Shown one piece after another: positions 25,213 to 36,224 of a DNA stretch of 64,000 nt. The notes under the pieces were generated by a model. It did no database searches. It saw only the letters and a list, made by a program, of their open reading frames with translations, and was not told where the DNA came from. Both the position numbers and the translations under genes were made by a program. The stretch is from contig JAFEBB010000008.1 of NCBI GenBank assembly GCA_018266075.1, positions 1-64,000 on the forward strand. The letters run 5' to 3'. This DNA is from Deltaproteobacteria bacterium. GTDB lineage: Bacteria > Myxococcota > Myxococcia > Myxococcales > SZAS-1. Every line of letters starts with the position of its first letter. Within the stretch, counting starts at the first letter, position 1.

Positions 25213-26704
25213 TCCGCGGCTTGTCGATGATCTCGGTCGGCATGCGATCGAGCTTGGTGGTCCAGCCGGCGATCTCCTCCGCCTTGCCGGGGAACACCGT
25301 GCGCAGCCAGGCGCCGATCTCGCTCGTCGACGGCGCCCCGTGGGTCGCTTTGAGATAGCCGTCGAGCGCGCTCGAGAGGTGGAGCGCGGTAGGGTAGCGC
25401 TCGTCCGGGTTGCGCGCGAGGGCCCGCTGCACGATCCGCCAGAGCTCCTCGCCCACGCCCGCGCGGGACTTGGAGATGCGGGGCACGGGCTCGTCGAGCA
25501 GCGCGCGCAGGGTGGCGCCGTCGTTGTCGCGCAGGAAGAGCGGCCGGCCGGCGATGAATTCGTAGAGCACTGCGCCCAGCGCGAACACGTCGCTGCGGCG
25601 ATCGATGGTGCGGCCCAGGCACTGCTCCGGGCTCATGTAGCAGAGCTTGCCCTTCACGGCGGTGTCGCGGGTCTGCTCGCGCTGCACCTGGCTCTTGGCC
25701 ACGCCGAAGTCCACCAGCTTGGCCACGCCGTCGAACGTCACCATCACGTTCTGCGGCGAGACGTCGCGGTGCACCAGCCCCAAGGGCCGTCCGTCGAGGT
25801 CGGTGAGCTCGTGCGCGGCGTGGAGGCCGGTGGCGATCTGGCTGGCCAGCGCCAGCGCGTAGGGCACGGGGATGCCGCCCATCTCGTACGCCGTGTCGAC
25901 CAGGCTCGCCGAGTCCACGCCCGCCAGGAACTCCAGCGCCATGTAGTACGTGCCGCCCAGCTCGCCGAAGTCCTCCACGCGCGCCACGTGCGGATGGTTC
26001 ACCAGCGAAGCCACGCGGGCCTCGTCGAGGAACATCGCCGTCAGGTGCCCGTCGCGGGAGAGGTGCGGGAGCATGCGCTTGAGCGCGCAGAGTCGGGCCA
26101 CGCCGCTGGGGCCGTCGACGCGCGCGAGGTGCACCTGGGCCATGCCGCCCTGGCCGAGCAGCTTCACCAGCGAGTACTTCCCGAAGCGGCCGTCGTCGAG
26201 GAAGACTGGCTTCTCCAGCGCGCGGATCTTCTGGCGCAGCTCGCGCTCCACTTCCACCTCCGAGAGCGAGAGCACCGCGCCGTCGAGCTCCTGGGCGAGG
26301 ATCTCCGTGCGCGCGTCGGCCTTGTCCTTGAGCGACTCGGGAAACACCAGCAAGAGCTCGCCCAGCTTGAGCTTGCCCACCTCGAGCGGGAAGCGGGAGA
26401 CCACGCCGTCGAGATCGCGGATCTTCTCGTTGCGCAAGAGCCGTCGCCCGAGCTCCTCGTCGAGGCCGGTGACGCGCACCAGGTTCACGCGCGCGCCCGG
26501 AGACACGCGCACCGCGCCGCCCACCGCGCCCGCGCGCGGGGCCATGCGCTCCAGGAAGGTCTGCACGCTCTCGTCGAGCGGGCGGCCCTCGCCCTGGCAA
26601 TTCGACAGAAAGGCGTCGGCTTCGCGGTTGAGCCGGAGCAGGAACTCCAGCTCCGCGGCGCGCTCCTCGGCGGACGGCGCCGGCTTTGCGCGCGCGTCGG
26701 CCAT
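25208..26704 (-). CDS. Hanks-type Ser/Thr protein kinase (after dnaK)
   Basis: This 498-aa protein has an N-terminal region of about 175 residues that I do not recognise (helical, with EVEVERELRQKI near its end) and then a full kinase domain: glycine-rich LLGQGGMAQVHLA, Lys in CALKRMLP, catalytic loop LVHRDVSPQNVMV, DFGVAKS, and SPEQ (MSPEQCLGRTIDRRSDVF). The C-terminus has no membrane segment, so it is cytoplasmic. It starts 6 nt after dnaK in the same direction, and hrcA-grpE-dnaK precede it, so it should be co-induced with the heat-shock chaperones. Its place is where many genomes have dnaJ. Link to chaperone control is inferred. Confidence 0.92.
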   Translation of the reverse strand: MADARAKPAPSAEERAAELEFLLRLNREADAFLSNCQGEGRPLDESVQTFLERMAPRAGAVGGAVRVSPGARVNLVRVTGLDEELGRRLLRNEKIRDLDGVVSRFPLEVGKLKLGELLLVFPESLKDKADARTEILAQELDGAVLSLSEVEVERELRQKIRALEKPVFLDDGRFGKYSLVKLLGQGGMAQVHLARVDGPSGVARLCALKRMLPHLSRDGHLTAMFLDEARVASLVNHPHVARVEDFGELGGTYYMALEFLAGVDSASLVDTAYEMGGIPVPYALALASQIATGLHAAHELTDLDGRPLGLVHRDVSPQNVMVTFDGVAKLVDFGVAKSQVQREQTRDTAVKGKLCYMSPEQCLGRTIDRRSDVFALGAVLYEFIAGRPLFLRDNDGATLRALLDEPVPRISKSRAGVGEELWRIVQRALARNPDERYPTALHLSSALDGYLKATHGAPSTSEIGAWLRTVFPGKAEEIAGWTTKLDRMPTEIIDKPRT

Positions 26705-26710
26705 GAGGGG

Positions 26711-28531
<1,821 letters not shown>

Positions 28532-28554
28532 GGTGTGCGTGCCCCCCCGGGCGA

Positions 28555-29289
28555 TCAGTTCGTGGGGTTGGAGTTGGGATCCTTCGGAGGCTCAGCCGGG
28601 GCCGCAGCGGGCTCCGCGGCCGGAGCAGCAGCAGGCGCGGCCTCAGCGGGCGCAGGCGCGGGTGCGGCGCCTTCCTTGGCGCGGGTCACCGACACCAGCG
28701 CCGGGCGGATGAGCCGGTCGTTCAAGGTGTAGCCGCGCAGGAACTCCTCGTGGACCATGTTCGACGGGCCGTCGGTCTCCACGGCGCTCATGGCCTCGTG
28801 CACGCGCGGATCGAAGGCCTGGCCCTTGGCCGAGAAGCCCTTCACCGCGTGCTTGCCGAGGATGTCTTCGAGGAGCTTGGCCACCATCTTCACGCCGGTG
28901 ACGATGGATTCCTTGTTGTCGGCGTCGGCATGGCCGAGGGCGCGATCGAGGTTGTCGGCGACGGGGAGCAGCTCCTTGAGGAACTTCTCCAGGCCGAACT
29001 TGAGCGCGTCGTCCTTCTCGCGCTGGGCGCGCTTCTTCTGGTTGTCGAGCTCGGCGGCGGCGCGCAGCACCCGCTCGTGCTCTTCCTTCAGCTGCCCCAG
29101 GGCTTCCTTGCCGCGGGTCTGTGCCAGCTCCAGGCGCTGCTTGAGCTGTTCGTTCTCCTTTTCCAGCTCGGAGACGCGATTGGCCTCGGCGCCGGAGCCC
29201 TCACGCTGCCGCTTCTCCACGGCGGCGAGGGCGGCATCGACGGCGGCCTGGCTGATGTCGGCGCTGATCTTTCCCTTGTCGTCGGACAC
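28555..29289 (-). CDS. grpE: Nucleotide exchange factor GrpE
   Basis: This 244-aa protein has a long helical N-terminus (residues 20-100: coiled coil with [15 protein letters not shown]) and the GrpE core with [19 protein letters not shown] and [19 protein letters not shown]. It promotes ADP release from DnaK. The C-terminal 45 residues are an Ala/Pro/Glu tail not typical of GrpE. The GTG at 29289 is taken as start because an AGGAG site lies just upstream. It lies between hrcA and dnaK in the standard order. Confidence 0.96.
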   Translation of the reverse strand: MSDDKGKISADISQAAVDAALAAVEKRQREGSGAEANRVSELEKENEQLKQRLELAQTRGKEALGQLKEEHERVLRAAAELDNQKKRAQREKDDALKFGLEKFLKELLPVADNLDRALGHADADNKESIVTGVKMVAKLLEDILGKHAVKGFSAKGQAFDPRVHEAMSAVETDGPSNMVHEEFLRGYTLNDRLIRPALVSVTRAKEGAAPAPAPAEAAPAAAPAAEPAAAPAEPPKDPNSNPTN

Positions 29290-29429
29290 GGGGGCTCCTC
29301 GTCTGGGCACACGCTAGCACGCCAAATGAGAATTCCCTATGGAGTTCCCGCCCGGGGATTATCGGGCAACTGGGCGGATTTGCGCCAGGTTGGCAGCTTG
29401 CAACGCCACCAAACCCCTGCCGGGGCGGA

Positions 29430-30455
29430 TCAGGACACCAGCACCCGCGAGACGACGCGGGCCGTGTAATCCACGAGTGAGATGACCTTGGAGTAGTTCA
29501 TGCGCGCCGGACCGATGATGCCCAGCGTGCCCACCACCGAGCCCTCGCCGTAGGGCGAAGCCACCAGCGCCACGCCCTCCTGCGCGAACCCGGACTCGGT
29601 GCCGATGAAGATCTGCATCTGCCGCGCCTCGCGGGTGAGGTCGAGCACGTGGAGGATGCGCTTCTTCTCCTCGATGAGGCGGATGGCGGCCTTGGCCTGC
29701 TCCAGGTCCTGATCGAACGACTCGAGGAGCGCGCCCTGGCCCTGCACGCGAACGCGAGCCTCGTCGGCGGGGCCCTCCTGCATCATCGACTGGCCCAGCG
29801 TGAGCGCGCGGTGCTGGAGCTGGTCGTAGAGCTCGCGCTGGTCGGCGAGCTCCTGGGCGATGCGGGAGCGCGCGGCCTCGAGGGTGAGGCTGGCGAGCAG
29901 CTCGTTCAAGTAATTCGCCGCCTGGGTGAGCTCGTCCTGCGAGAGCGGCGCGTCGAGGCGGATGAGCTTGTTCTGCACCGCCCCCTGGCTGCTGACGACG
30001 ACGGCCAGCGCGCGATCGTCGCGCAGGCGCACGAACTCCACGCGCTTGAAGGTGCCGTCCTCGGGCCGCGGGGTGAGCACCACCGACGCGTGCTTCGACA
30101 GGCCGTGGAGCATGCGCGAGGCCTGGTCGAGGGCCTCGTCGAGGGTGGCGGCGTCGGGCACGGAGCGTTCGATGACCTCGCGCTCCTGGGGTGGCGGGGT
30201 GCGAACCTGAAGGAGGGTGTCGACGAAGAAGCGGTAGCCGCGGCCGGTGGGCACGCGCCCCGCGGACGTGTGGGGCTTCTCGAGGTAGCCGAGCTCCTCG
30301 AGGTCGGCCATCACCGCGCGCACGGTGGCGGGCGAGACGTCGACCTCGGCGCGACGAGCGACCTGCAGCGAGCCCACGGGCTCGCCCTTGGAGATGTAGT
30401 CCTCCACGATGGCGCGGAGGATCTCCTGCTTGCGGTTGTCCAGCTCGTTCGACAT
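29430..30455 (-). CDS. hrcA: Heat-inducible transcription repressor HrcA
   Basis: This 341-aa protein has the N-terminal winged helix (KQEILRAIVEDYISKGEPVGS, then VSPATVRAVMADLEELGYL) and the GAF-like C-terminal domain ending NYSKVISLVDYTARVVSRVL. HrcA represses class I heat-shock genes at the CIRCE inverted repeat. It is the first gene of the hrcA-grpE-dnaK-kinase run. I found no canonical CIRCE (TTAGCACTC-N9-GAGTGCTAA) upstream of hrcA or grpE, so the operator may be diverged or HrcA may act elsewhere. A clear sigma-70-type promoter lies immediately upstream with a very short leader. Confidence 0.95.
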   Translation of the reverse strand: MSNELDNRKQEILRAIVEDYISKGEPVGSLQVARRAEVDVSPATVRAVMADLEELGYLEKPHTSAGRVPTGRGYRFFVDTLLQVRTPPPQEREVIERSVPDAATLDEALDQASRMLHGLSKHASVVLTPRPEDGTFKRVEFVRLRDDRALAVVVSSQGAVQNKLIRLDAPLSQDELTQAANYLNELLASLTLEAARSRIAQELADQRELYDQLQHRALTLGQSMMQEGPADEARVRVQGQGALLESFDQDLEQAKAAIRLIEEKKRILHVLDLTREARQMQIFIGTESGFAQEGVALVASPYGEGSVVGTLGIIGPARMNYSKVISLVDYTARVVSRVLVS

Positions 30456-30464
30456 GCGACGGCA

Positions 30465-30493
30465 ACTCTATTGACGCCCCTCGCTCGGCTCAA
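30465..30493 (-). promoter_or_regulatory. Promoter of hrcA (sigma-70 type, nearly leaderless)
   Basis: On the minus strand TTGAGC (30488..30493) and TAGAGT (30465..30470) are separated by exactly 17 nt. The ATG at 30455 is only 9 nt from the -10 box, so the mRNA would have a leader of very few bases. Confidence 0.6.
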
Positions 30494-30505
30494 GGGGCCG
30501 GCCCC
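30494..30505. other. GC palindrome between the GH1 gene and the hrcA promoter
   Basis: GGGGCCGGCCCC is a perfect 12-bp palindrome between the GH1 stop (30508) and the hrcA -35 box. It could form a small hairpin at the end of the GH1 transcript. Confidence 0.35.
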
Positions 30506-30507
30506 GT

Positions 30508-32043
30508 TCAAGGGTCGTACTGCTGCTTGATGGCGTCGGTCACGCCGCCGGCCTGGATGACGGCCTGGTATGCGGCCACGCCCTGGGTCGGGGTGCGAGC
30601 GCCCGAGGCGTAGTCCACGTGGTACAGCCCGAACTTGGGCGCGAAGCCCTTGGCCCACTCGAAGTTATCGAGCAGCGACCAGTACGTGTACCCGAGCACG
30701 GGCACGCCTTCCTTCTGCGCCTGCTGCAGCGCGAGCAGGTGCTGCACCAGGAACTTCGCGCGCTCGCTGTCCGCCGAATCGGCCACGCCGTTCTCGGTGA
30801 TCAGGATGGGCAGCTGGTACTGCTGGTAGAGCTCCGTCACCAGATCGTGCATGCCCTGCGGATAGATGGGCCAGCCGAGATCCGTCTCCGGATAGCCGAG
30901 GTCGTTGCCGTCCATGGGGAAGCCGGTGATGCCCACGCCCGCGTCGTTGGCGATGCTCACCGGCACGATCTCCGAGAACGAGTAGTAGTTGAGCCCCAGG
31001 AAGTCGAGGCGGCCCTTGAGATCCGCGCGGCCCTGGGCCTCGTTGGGTCCGTCGTATTTCTGGTCGAAGTTGAGATCCACGTCGCCTTTGACCATGGCGT
31101 TCAGGATGAGGTTGTTGTTCACGTACTGCAGCTGCGCGGCGGCGTTCACCGAGGCCTGGTCGCGGCCCGCGGGCAGGAACACGCGCACGTGGTGCGCGAT
31201 CGACACGCGCGCCGCCACGCCGTCGCCGTCCGCATCGACGGTGTCGCGTGCATGGATGGCGTCGTAGGCCTTGGCGTGCGCGACGATCATGTTCATGGCC
31301 GCGCGCGTGGCGAGCGTGAAGTTCACGCCGTCGATGGGGCTGGTGAGGTCGCTCTGGAAGGGCTCGTGCGGGAACTGCTCGCTGGTGGGGTTCACGTACG
31401 TGGCCGTCATCAACACCACGGGCTCGTTGAGGGTGAACCACCAGTCCACCTCGCCGCCGAACTCCTGGGCCATGTCGCCGGCGAAGCGCGCGAAGCGGTC
31501 GACGATGCCGCCGCCGCCGAGCGGATCCGAGTCCAGCCCCGCCCAGCCGCCGTAGCCCGCGTCGGGCTGGTAGCAGTTGTGGATCCACAGCGGCAGCGAG
31601 AAGTGCTGCAGCGTGACCATGGGCGTGATGCCGCGGTCGCGCAGGGCCTTGAAGACCGCGTGGTAGTGCGCGATGGCGTCGGGGTCGTAGTGGCCCTCGG
31701 TGGGTTCGATGCGCGCCCACTCGATGGAGAGCCGCATCGCGTTCGTGCCCAGCGACTTGGCGAGGTCGAAGTCGGTCTCGTACTTGTGGAACTCGTCGTC
31801 GCCGTTGTCGGCGTGGTCGTTGTGCGCGATGTGGCCGGCGTCGGCGGGGAACTCGCCGCCGTCGGGCTGGTACTCCCACTGGTGCCAGTCGGTGCCGTCG
31901 AGCCCGCCCTCGACCTGGTACGCCGCGGTCGCCGTGGACCAGAAGAATTTTGGCCCGGCGTCGACGCCGGCGTCCGTCGAGGTGGACGACTTGCCGCTGC
32001 AGGCAGCGAGAACAAGAGCAGCGAGGATCGTGGCGCGGCGCAT
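30508..32043 (-). CDS. GH1 family beta-glucosidase-like lipoprotein
   Basis: This 511-aa protein starts with a lipoprotein signal (MRRATILAALVLAACSGKSS) and then a glycoside hydrolase family 1 domain: KFFWSTATAAYQVEGG, acid/base glutamate in WWFTLNEPVVL (about residue 205), and nucleophile glutamate in ILITENGVADS (about 416). GH1 enzymes hydrolyse beta-glucosides, beta-galactosides and relatives by retention. The lipoprotein anchor and the aspartate after the signal suggest surface or periplasmic location. The start at 32043 is chosen for the signal peptide; the longer upstream reading lacks any family similarity. It stands between rlmN and hrcA in the same direction. Confidence 0.93.
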   Translation of the reverse strand: MRRATILAALVLAACSGKSSTSTDAGVDAGPKFFWSTATAAYQVEGGLDGTDWHQWEYQPDGGEFPADAGHIAHNDHADNGDDEFHKYETDFDLAKSLGTNAMRLSIEWARIEPTEGHYDPDAIAHYHAVFKALRDRGITPMVTLQHFSLPLWIHNCYQPDAGYGGWAGLDSDPLGGGGIVDRFARFAGDMAQEFGGEVDWWFTLNEPVVLMTATYVNPTSEQFPHEPFQSDLTSPIDGVNFTLATRAAMNMIVAHAKAYDAIHARDTVDADGDGVAARVSIAHHVRVFLPAGRDQASVNAAAQLQYVNNNLILNAMVKGDVDLNFDQKYDGPNEAQGRADLKGRLDFLGLNYYSFSEIVPVSIANDAGVGITGFPMDGNDLGYPETDLGWPIYPQGMHDLVTELYQQYQLPILITENGVADSADSERAKFLVQHLLALQQAQKEGVPVLGYTYWSLLDNFEWAKGFAPKFGLYHVDYASGARTPTQGVAAYQAVIQAGGVTDAIKQQYDP

Positions 32044-32114
32044 GGGCGCTCCTGGCGAAGGCGCGCCCGGATAGCACAGGAGGCGCCGTGCAATCCTCTC
32101 GTGCCACCCAGATT

Positions 32115-33191
32115 TCACACGCGCGGCGGAGCCTCGAGCTGCACCAGCTCCCCGCCCGCGCGCGTGGCCGCGAGGGTGCCGCACGCGGCGCCGATCTCCT
32201 TGCCGCCCGAGTACCGACGCGCGATCGGCGCCCGCAGAAGCTGCAAGTGATCTCGAAACGCCTTGAGCTCGTCGGCCTCGGGCGGGCGGTAGGTGCCGGT
32301 CGGATCCGTGACGTCGATGAGATCGAGCCGCACCGGGATGCCGTCGAACGCCTTGGCGAGCGCCTCGGCGTCCTCGCGGCCCATGTTGAAGCCGGAGATG
32401 CACACGTAGGCCACCGTGGCCCGCTCGCGGCGCACCTGCGCATAGCGGCGGATCGCGTCGACGAGCGTCGGCAAGGGGTGGGTCTTCTCGATGGGCATCA
32501 CCGCGTTGCGCTTCTCGGGAATGGCGCTCGTCACCGAGAACGCCAGCCGGAAGGGCAGGTCCATCTCGATATATCTATGAATCCCGGGCACCACGCCGGC
32601 GGTGGAGAGGGTGATCTTGCGGCCGTCGATGGCCATGCCGGCGGGCTCCATCATCACCTTGCCCGCGCGGACCACGGCGTCGAGGTTGAGCAGCGGCTCG
32701 CCCATGCCCATGAAGACCACGCCGCCCACGCGGCGATCGGCCTCGGCGCGAATCTGCAAGAGCTGGTCGAGCATCTCCCAGGTCTGGAGATTGCGTTTGA
32801 AGCCCAGCTTGCCCGTCTGGCAGAAGTCGCACGCGAGCGCGCAGCCCACCTGCGAGCTCAGGCAGACCACGTAGTGCGTATCGAAGATCGGGATGCGCAC
32901 GGCCTCCACTTCGCCGCCGAGCGGCGAGCGGAACAGGTACTTCACGAAGCCGTCGGCGGCGCGGCGGCGCTCGAGGACTTCGAGGCGCGGCATCACGGCG
33001 TCGGTCTGAAGGCGATCGAGCAGCTCGCGCTTCACGTTGGGCGTCGCGCGGAGCTCGGCGAGATCCACCGCGCCGCGGTGGAACACGCGCGCGAAGATCT
33101 TCCGGGCGGCAAGCTCGCTCGCGCCCAGCTCGCGCAGGTGCGCGGTGAGCTCGGGCAGGGTGTGGTTCTTGAGGTTCAGCGGGCCGTTCAC
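32115..33191 (-). CDS. rlmN: 23S rRNA/tRNA (adenine-C2)-methyltransferase RlmN
   Basis: This 358-aa radical-SAM enzyme methylates C2 of A2503 in 23S rRNA and A37 in tRNA. The CX3CX2C cluster CALACDFC lies near residue 118, [10 protein letters not shown] follows as the SAM-binding GGE-like motif, and the second catalytic cysteine lies in [13 protein letters not shown] near the C-terminus. The start is GTG (33191), which overlaps the mpg stop (GTGA), so mpg and rlmN are coupled. Inside the gene there is an AT-rich patch (32563..32575) with rare codons CAT AGA TAT ATC, unlike the rest of the gene; it contains a 12-mer also found at 4306 and 55541. Confidence 0.95.
   Translation of the reverse strand: MNGPLNLKNHTLPELTAHLRELGASELAARKIFARVFHRGAVDLAELRATPNVKRELLDRLQTDAVMPRLEVLERRRAADGFVKYLFRSPLGGEVEAVRIPIFDTHYVVCLSSQVGCALACDFCQTGKLGFKRNLQTWEMLDQLLQIRAEADRRVGGVVFMGMGEPLLNLDAVVRAGKVMMEPAGMAIDGRKITLSTAGVVPGIHRYIEMDLPFRLAFSVTSAIPEKRNAVMPIEKTHPLPTLVDAIRRYAQVRRERATVAYVCISGFNMGREDAEALAKAFDGIPVRLDLIDVTDPTGTYRPPEADELKAFRDHLQLLRAPIARRYSGGKEIGAACGTLAATRAGGELVQLEAPPRV
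32563..32575 (+). repeat. AT-rich 12-mer TCTCGATATATC (inside rlmN)
   Basis: This sequence, preceded by A, is the reverse complement of GATATATCGAGA found at 4306..4317 (inside the polysaccharide deacetylase gene) and 55541..55552 (after rimO). It uses rare codons here. Confidence 0.55.
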
Positions 33192-33775
33192 GACCGCGCC
33201 TTTATCAAGCGACGGCCTTTGGGCGCCAGTCCGAGCCTCGGCTTCGAGCCGAACGGGCTCCCCGATTCCATGTAACGAAATGGTTTCAACGCCCACGCGC
33301 CCGCGTAGTCCACGCCGATGCGCGGGCCTCGAGAGATCCGGATCCGATGCGGCTCGCCCAGCTCGAGCCGCAGGGGAGAGCGCGGATCCAGAAGATCGAC
33401 CGCGTTGTGCCCGCGATGGATGGCGAGCGCGCGGCAGAGCTTGCCGGGGCCGTCGAGCGCGGAGAGGCCGTTGGTGAGCGGCTCGGCGGCGCGGATGAGC
33501 ACCGCGGACGCGAAGTCCTCGGGCCCGGTGACCACGTTGAGGCAGTGGTACATGCCGTAGATCAAGTAGACGTACGCGCGCCCGGGCGGGCCGAACATCA
33601 CCTCGGTGCGCGCGGTGCGGCCCTTCGCCGCGTGGCACGCGAGGTCGTGCGGGCCCACGTAGGCCTCGGTCTCCACGATGCGCGCGCGGTGCTCGCCATG
33701 CACGAGCACCATGCCGATCAGGCGTCGGGCGGCGTCGGTGGCCTTGCCGAGAAAGAGGGTTCGCTCCGGGACCAT
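33188..33775 (-). CDS. DNA-3-methyladenine glycosylase (Mpg/AAG family)
   Basis: This 195-aa base-excision repair glycosylase of the Aag/Mpg fold removes alkylated purines from DNA. Family signatures are [38 protein letters not shown] and the C-terminal segment [22 protein letters not shown]. Length matches bacterial members. The start at 33775 ([11 protein letters not shown]) fits the family; a longer upstream frame has no similarity. It overlaps rlmN by 4 bp. A near match to the TAAC-N6-GTTA dyad (TAAC-N6-GTTT, 33273..33286) lies inside the gene. Confidence 0.93.
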   Translation of the reverse strand: MVPERTLFLGKATDAARRLIGMVLVHGEHRARIVETEAYVGPHDLACHAAKGRTARTEVMFGPPGRAYVYLIYGMYHCLNVVTGPEDFASAVLIRAAEPLTNGLSALDGPGKLCRALAIHRGHNAVDLLDPRSPLRLELGEPHRIRISRGPRIGVDYAGAWALKPFRYMESGSPFGSKPRLGLAPKGRRLIKARS

Positions 33776-33829
33776 GGGCGTGTCCGCGCGGACGTTGTCC
33801 GTCCCCTGCGCGATGTTCAGCGTAACCGC

Positions 33830-34552
33830 ATGGCGCTCGTCGCGACACCCAAGCTCCTCCACGGCGGCCTGCTGGCGGGCCTGGGGCTGCTCGCCTGGTC
33901 GGCGGCCGAGTACGTCCGCGTGCGCCGGGGCGACCACCCCAAGTCGCGCTGGCTGGCCCGCGACCTCAATCGGCTCGATCGCGGCACGCGCGGGCTCCTG
34001 CGCTGGAGTGTGCCCCAGCGCGCCGACCGGCTCGCCGACGTGCTCGCGTTCGGCGTGGCGCCGGCGGTCTGCGCGTGGGCCCTTCGTCGGCGCGACGAGA
34101 GCCTGTGGTCGGTGGCCCAGCGCGACGGCTTCGCGGTGACCGAGGCGGCGGTCGTCGCCGGGCTCTTGAACCAGGTGGCCAAGCAGCTGGCCATGCGCGA
34201 GCGGCCCTTCGCGGACAAGGTCTCGCGGCGCACGCCGCTCGAGGATCGCTATGGCTCGTTCTTCTCCGGGCACGCGTCGTCGGTGGCGGTGATCGCCGCG
34301 GCCACCGCGTTCCGGCGGGTGCGGCAGGGCGCGCCCTCGAAGCGGCTCTGGGTGCTGCCGGCGCTTCCGCTCGCCACCGCGTACCTGCGCGTCGCCGCCG
34401 ACAAGCACTACGCGACGGACGTGCTCGCGGGTCTGGCGACCGGCGTGGTGGTGGCGCTGCTGGCCACGTGGATCGATCTCGGCCTGCCGCCCGGATACCG
34501 GCACATCGTCCCCGGGCCGCAGCCGCACCTCGAGCCCGCGCCTCAGTACTGA
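33830..34552 (+). CDS. PAP2-family membrane phosphatase
   Basis: This 240-aa inner-membrane protein has the three acid-phosphatase motifs in order: KQLAMRERP (KX6RP), FFSGHASS (SGH), and [11 protein letters not shown] (RX5HX3D). It should dephosphorylate a lipid such as undecaprenyl or phosphatidyl phosphate. Membrane helices surround the motifs ([50 protein letters not shown]). The ATG at 33830 diverges from mpg and the gene converges with the rhodanese gene, overlapping it by 10 bp. Confidence 0.92.
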   Translation: MALVATPKLLHGGLLAGLGLLAWSAAEYVRVRRGDHPKSRWLARDLNRLDRGTRGLLRWSVPQRADRLADVLAFGVAPAVCAWALRRRDESLWSVAQRDGFAVTEAAVVAGLLNQVAKQLAMRERPFADKVSRRTPLEDRYGSFFSGHASSVAVIAAATAFRRVRQGAPSKRLWVLPALPLATAYLRVAADKHYATDVLAGLATGVVVALLATWIDLGLPPGYRHIVPGPQPHLEPAPQY

Positions 34553-34860
34553 GGCACTTTCGGATCCACCTCGGCGCTCCAGGCCGCGATGCCGCCCCGC
34601 AGGTTGGCGCCGACGAGCCCGCCTGCGCGCGCGACCAGGCACGCGTGCAGCGAGCGCACGCCGTGGTGGCACACGAAGACGAGCGCGCGATCCGCGGGCA
34701 GCTCGTGAAGCCGCTCGGGCAGCTCGCCCAGCGGGATGTGCAGCGCGCCGTCGATGTGCGCGAGCTCCAGTTCCCAGACCTCGCGGACGTCGACGAGCGC
34801 GATCTCGCCCTGGTCGAGGCGCCGTTTGGCCTCCTGCGCGGTGAGCTCGGCGATGGGCAT
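34543..34860 (-). CDS. Rhodanese-like domain protein
   Basis: This 105-aa single-domain protein has the rhodanese pattern: [25 protein letters not shown] and the active-site loop [15 protein letters not shown] with catalytic Cys in CHHGVRS. Such proteins move sulfane sulfur between thiosulfate or persulfides and acceptors. Length is that of stand-alone single-domain rhodaneses. Start at 34860 (MPIAEL) is chosen by family length. It converges with the PAP2 gene and diverges from nth. Physiological partner unknown. Confidence 0.93.
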   Translation of the reverse strand: MPIAELTAQEAKRRLDQGEIALVDVREVWELELAHIDGALHIPLGELPERLHELPADRALVFVCHHGVRSLHACLVARAGGLVGANLRGGIAAWSAEVDPKVPQY

Positions 34861-34905
34861 GCGCGAGTTGTAGCGCGTGCGCGTCGCGTGCGCTAAGCGA
34901 GCGTC

Positions 34906-35574
34906 ATGAAGCGCATCACCCCGGACGAACAGCAGCGCGCGCTCGCCATCATCGACGCGCTCGACGCGCACATGCCCGAGGCGGAGATCGAGCTCGACTA
35001 CGAGACCGATCTCGAGCTCGTCGTCGCGGTGATCCTCTCCGCGCAGTGCACCGACAAGCGCGTGAACATGGTCACGCCGGCGCTCTTCCGCGACTTCAAG
35101 ACGGCCGCCGACTACGCGCGCTCCACGCCCGCGGAAGTGGAGAAGTACATCCAGTCACTCGGGCTCTATCGCAACAAGGCCAAGGCGCTGGTCGCGCTGG
35201 GCGGCGCGCTCCAGGACATGGGCGGCGAGGTTCCGCGCGAGCGCGAGAAGCTCGCGGAGCTGCCGGGCGTGGGCGCCAAGACGGCGGGCGTGGTCGCGCT
35301 GCACCTGGGCGGCACGCCGAGCTTCCCGGTGGACACGCACGTGGGCCGGCTCGCGCGGCGCATGGGCTTCAGCAAGGAGACGGATCCGGACAAGGTCGAG
35401 CGCGACCTGCAGCGGCTCTTGCCGCAGGCCCGCTGGTACAAGGGGCATCAGCTCCTGGTGTGGCACGGCCGGCGGACGTGCTTCGCGCGAAATCCCGAGT
35501 GCGCGACGTGCGTGGTGCGCGATCTCTGCCCGAAGAAGGGCGTGAAGCTGGGCGCGGCGCGGACGCTGAAGTAA
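34906..35574 (+). CDS. nth: Endonuclease III
   Basis: This 222-aa DNA repair glycosylase/AP lyase removes oxidised pyrimidines. It has the helix-hairpin-helix ELPGVGAKTAGVV with the catalytic Lys, the catalytic Asp in VDTHVGRLARRMG, and a C-terminal iron-sulfur site CX6CX2CX5C (CFARNPECATCVVRDLC). Length is close to E. coli Nth (211). Its TAA stop abuts the def stop on the other strand (35574/35575). Confidence 0.96.
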   Translation: MKRITPDEQQRALAIIDALDAHMPEAEIELDYETDLELVVAVILSAQCTDKRVNMVTPALFRDFKTAADYARSTPAEVEKYIQSLGLYRNKAKALVALGGALQDMGGEVPREREKLAELPGVGAKTAGVVALHLGGTPSFPVDTHVGRLARRMGFSKETDPDKVERDLQRLLPQARWYKGHQLLVWHGRRTCFARNPECATCVVRDLCPKKGVKLGAARTLK

Positions 35575-36144
35575 CTACGGCTGCGGCCGCTTCTCCGGCT
35601 TCTCGGGCTGCTCGGCAGGCGGGTGCTTGGCCTCTTCCTCGCGCTCTTCCTTGAGGCGCTCCATGCGCTTCTTGATCATTCCGCGCTTGAGGCTCGACAG
35701 GTAGTCCACGAAGAGCACGCCCTCGAGGTGATCCATCTCGTGCTGGATGGCGATGGCGAGCAGGCCGTCGGCGTGGATCTCGAAGGGCTTGCCGTTCCGG
35801 TCGAGCGCCTTGCAGGTCACCTTCTCGGCGCGGATGCCCACGTCCTCGTATTCGCCGGGCACCGACAGGCAACCTTCCGTGTACTCGGCCTTGCCCTCGG
35901 CCGCGGTGATCTCCGGGTTCACGAAGACGAGCGGCTTCTGGCCTTCCTGGCGCGGCGAGGTGTCGATGACGAGCAGGCGCTGGTGCACGCCCACCTGCGG
36001 CGAGGCCAGCCCCACGCCCTCGGCGGCGTACATGGTCTCGAAGAGGTCGTCGACCAGGGTCTGGAACGCCGGCCCGAAGTCGGTGACCGCCTTGGACTTC
36101 TGCTTCAGGCGGGCGTCGGGCCAGATCAGGATTTCGCGCTTCAT
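35575..36144 (-). CDS. def: Peptide deformylase
   Basis: This 189-aa metalloenzyme removes the formyl group from nascent proteins. The three signature motifs are complete: GVGLASPQVG, EGCLSVPG with metal Cys, and QHEMDHLEG with two metal His. There is a 25-residue charged C-terminal tail (KEEREEEAKHPPAEQPEKPEKRPQP) beyond the core. The start MKREILIWPD at 36144 is typical. Stop abuts nth. Confidence 0.96.
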   Translation of the reverse strand: MKREILIWPDARLKQKSKAVTDFGPAFQTLVDDLFETMYAAEGVGLASPQVGVHQRLLVIDTSPRQEGQKPLVFVNPEITAAEGKAEYTEGCLSVPGEYEDVGIRAEKVTCKALDRNGKPFEIHADGLLAIAIQHEMDHLEGVLFVDYLSSLKRGMIKKRMERLKEEREEEAKHPPAEQPEKPEKRPQP

Positions 36145-36190
36145 GGGCACCAGCATAAAAGCGACCGTGCGAGCCCGCAAACCTGTCCTC

Positions 36191-36222
36191 AACCAGGAAC
36201 CAGGAACGAGGAACCAGGAACC
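36191..36222. repeat. Heptanucleotide tandem repeat (unit AACCAGG), about 4.5 copies
   Basis: AACCAGG, AACCAGG, AACGAGG, AACCAGG and a partial AACCGCT. It ends 2 bp before the stop codon of the minus-strand coiled-coil gene. Same period as the arrays at 3253, 41264 and 63736, with a different unit. Confidence 0.7.
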
Positions 36223-36224
36223 GC

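Noticed and set aside
29290-30507. CIRCE operator for HrcA upstream of grpE or hrcA
   Set aside because: I looked for TTAGCACTC-N9-GAGTGCTAA and found only a weak GCTAGC-centred sequence near 29308; not sufficient.
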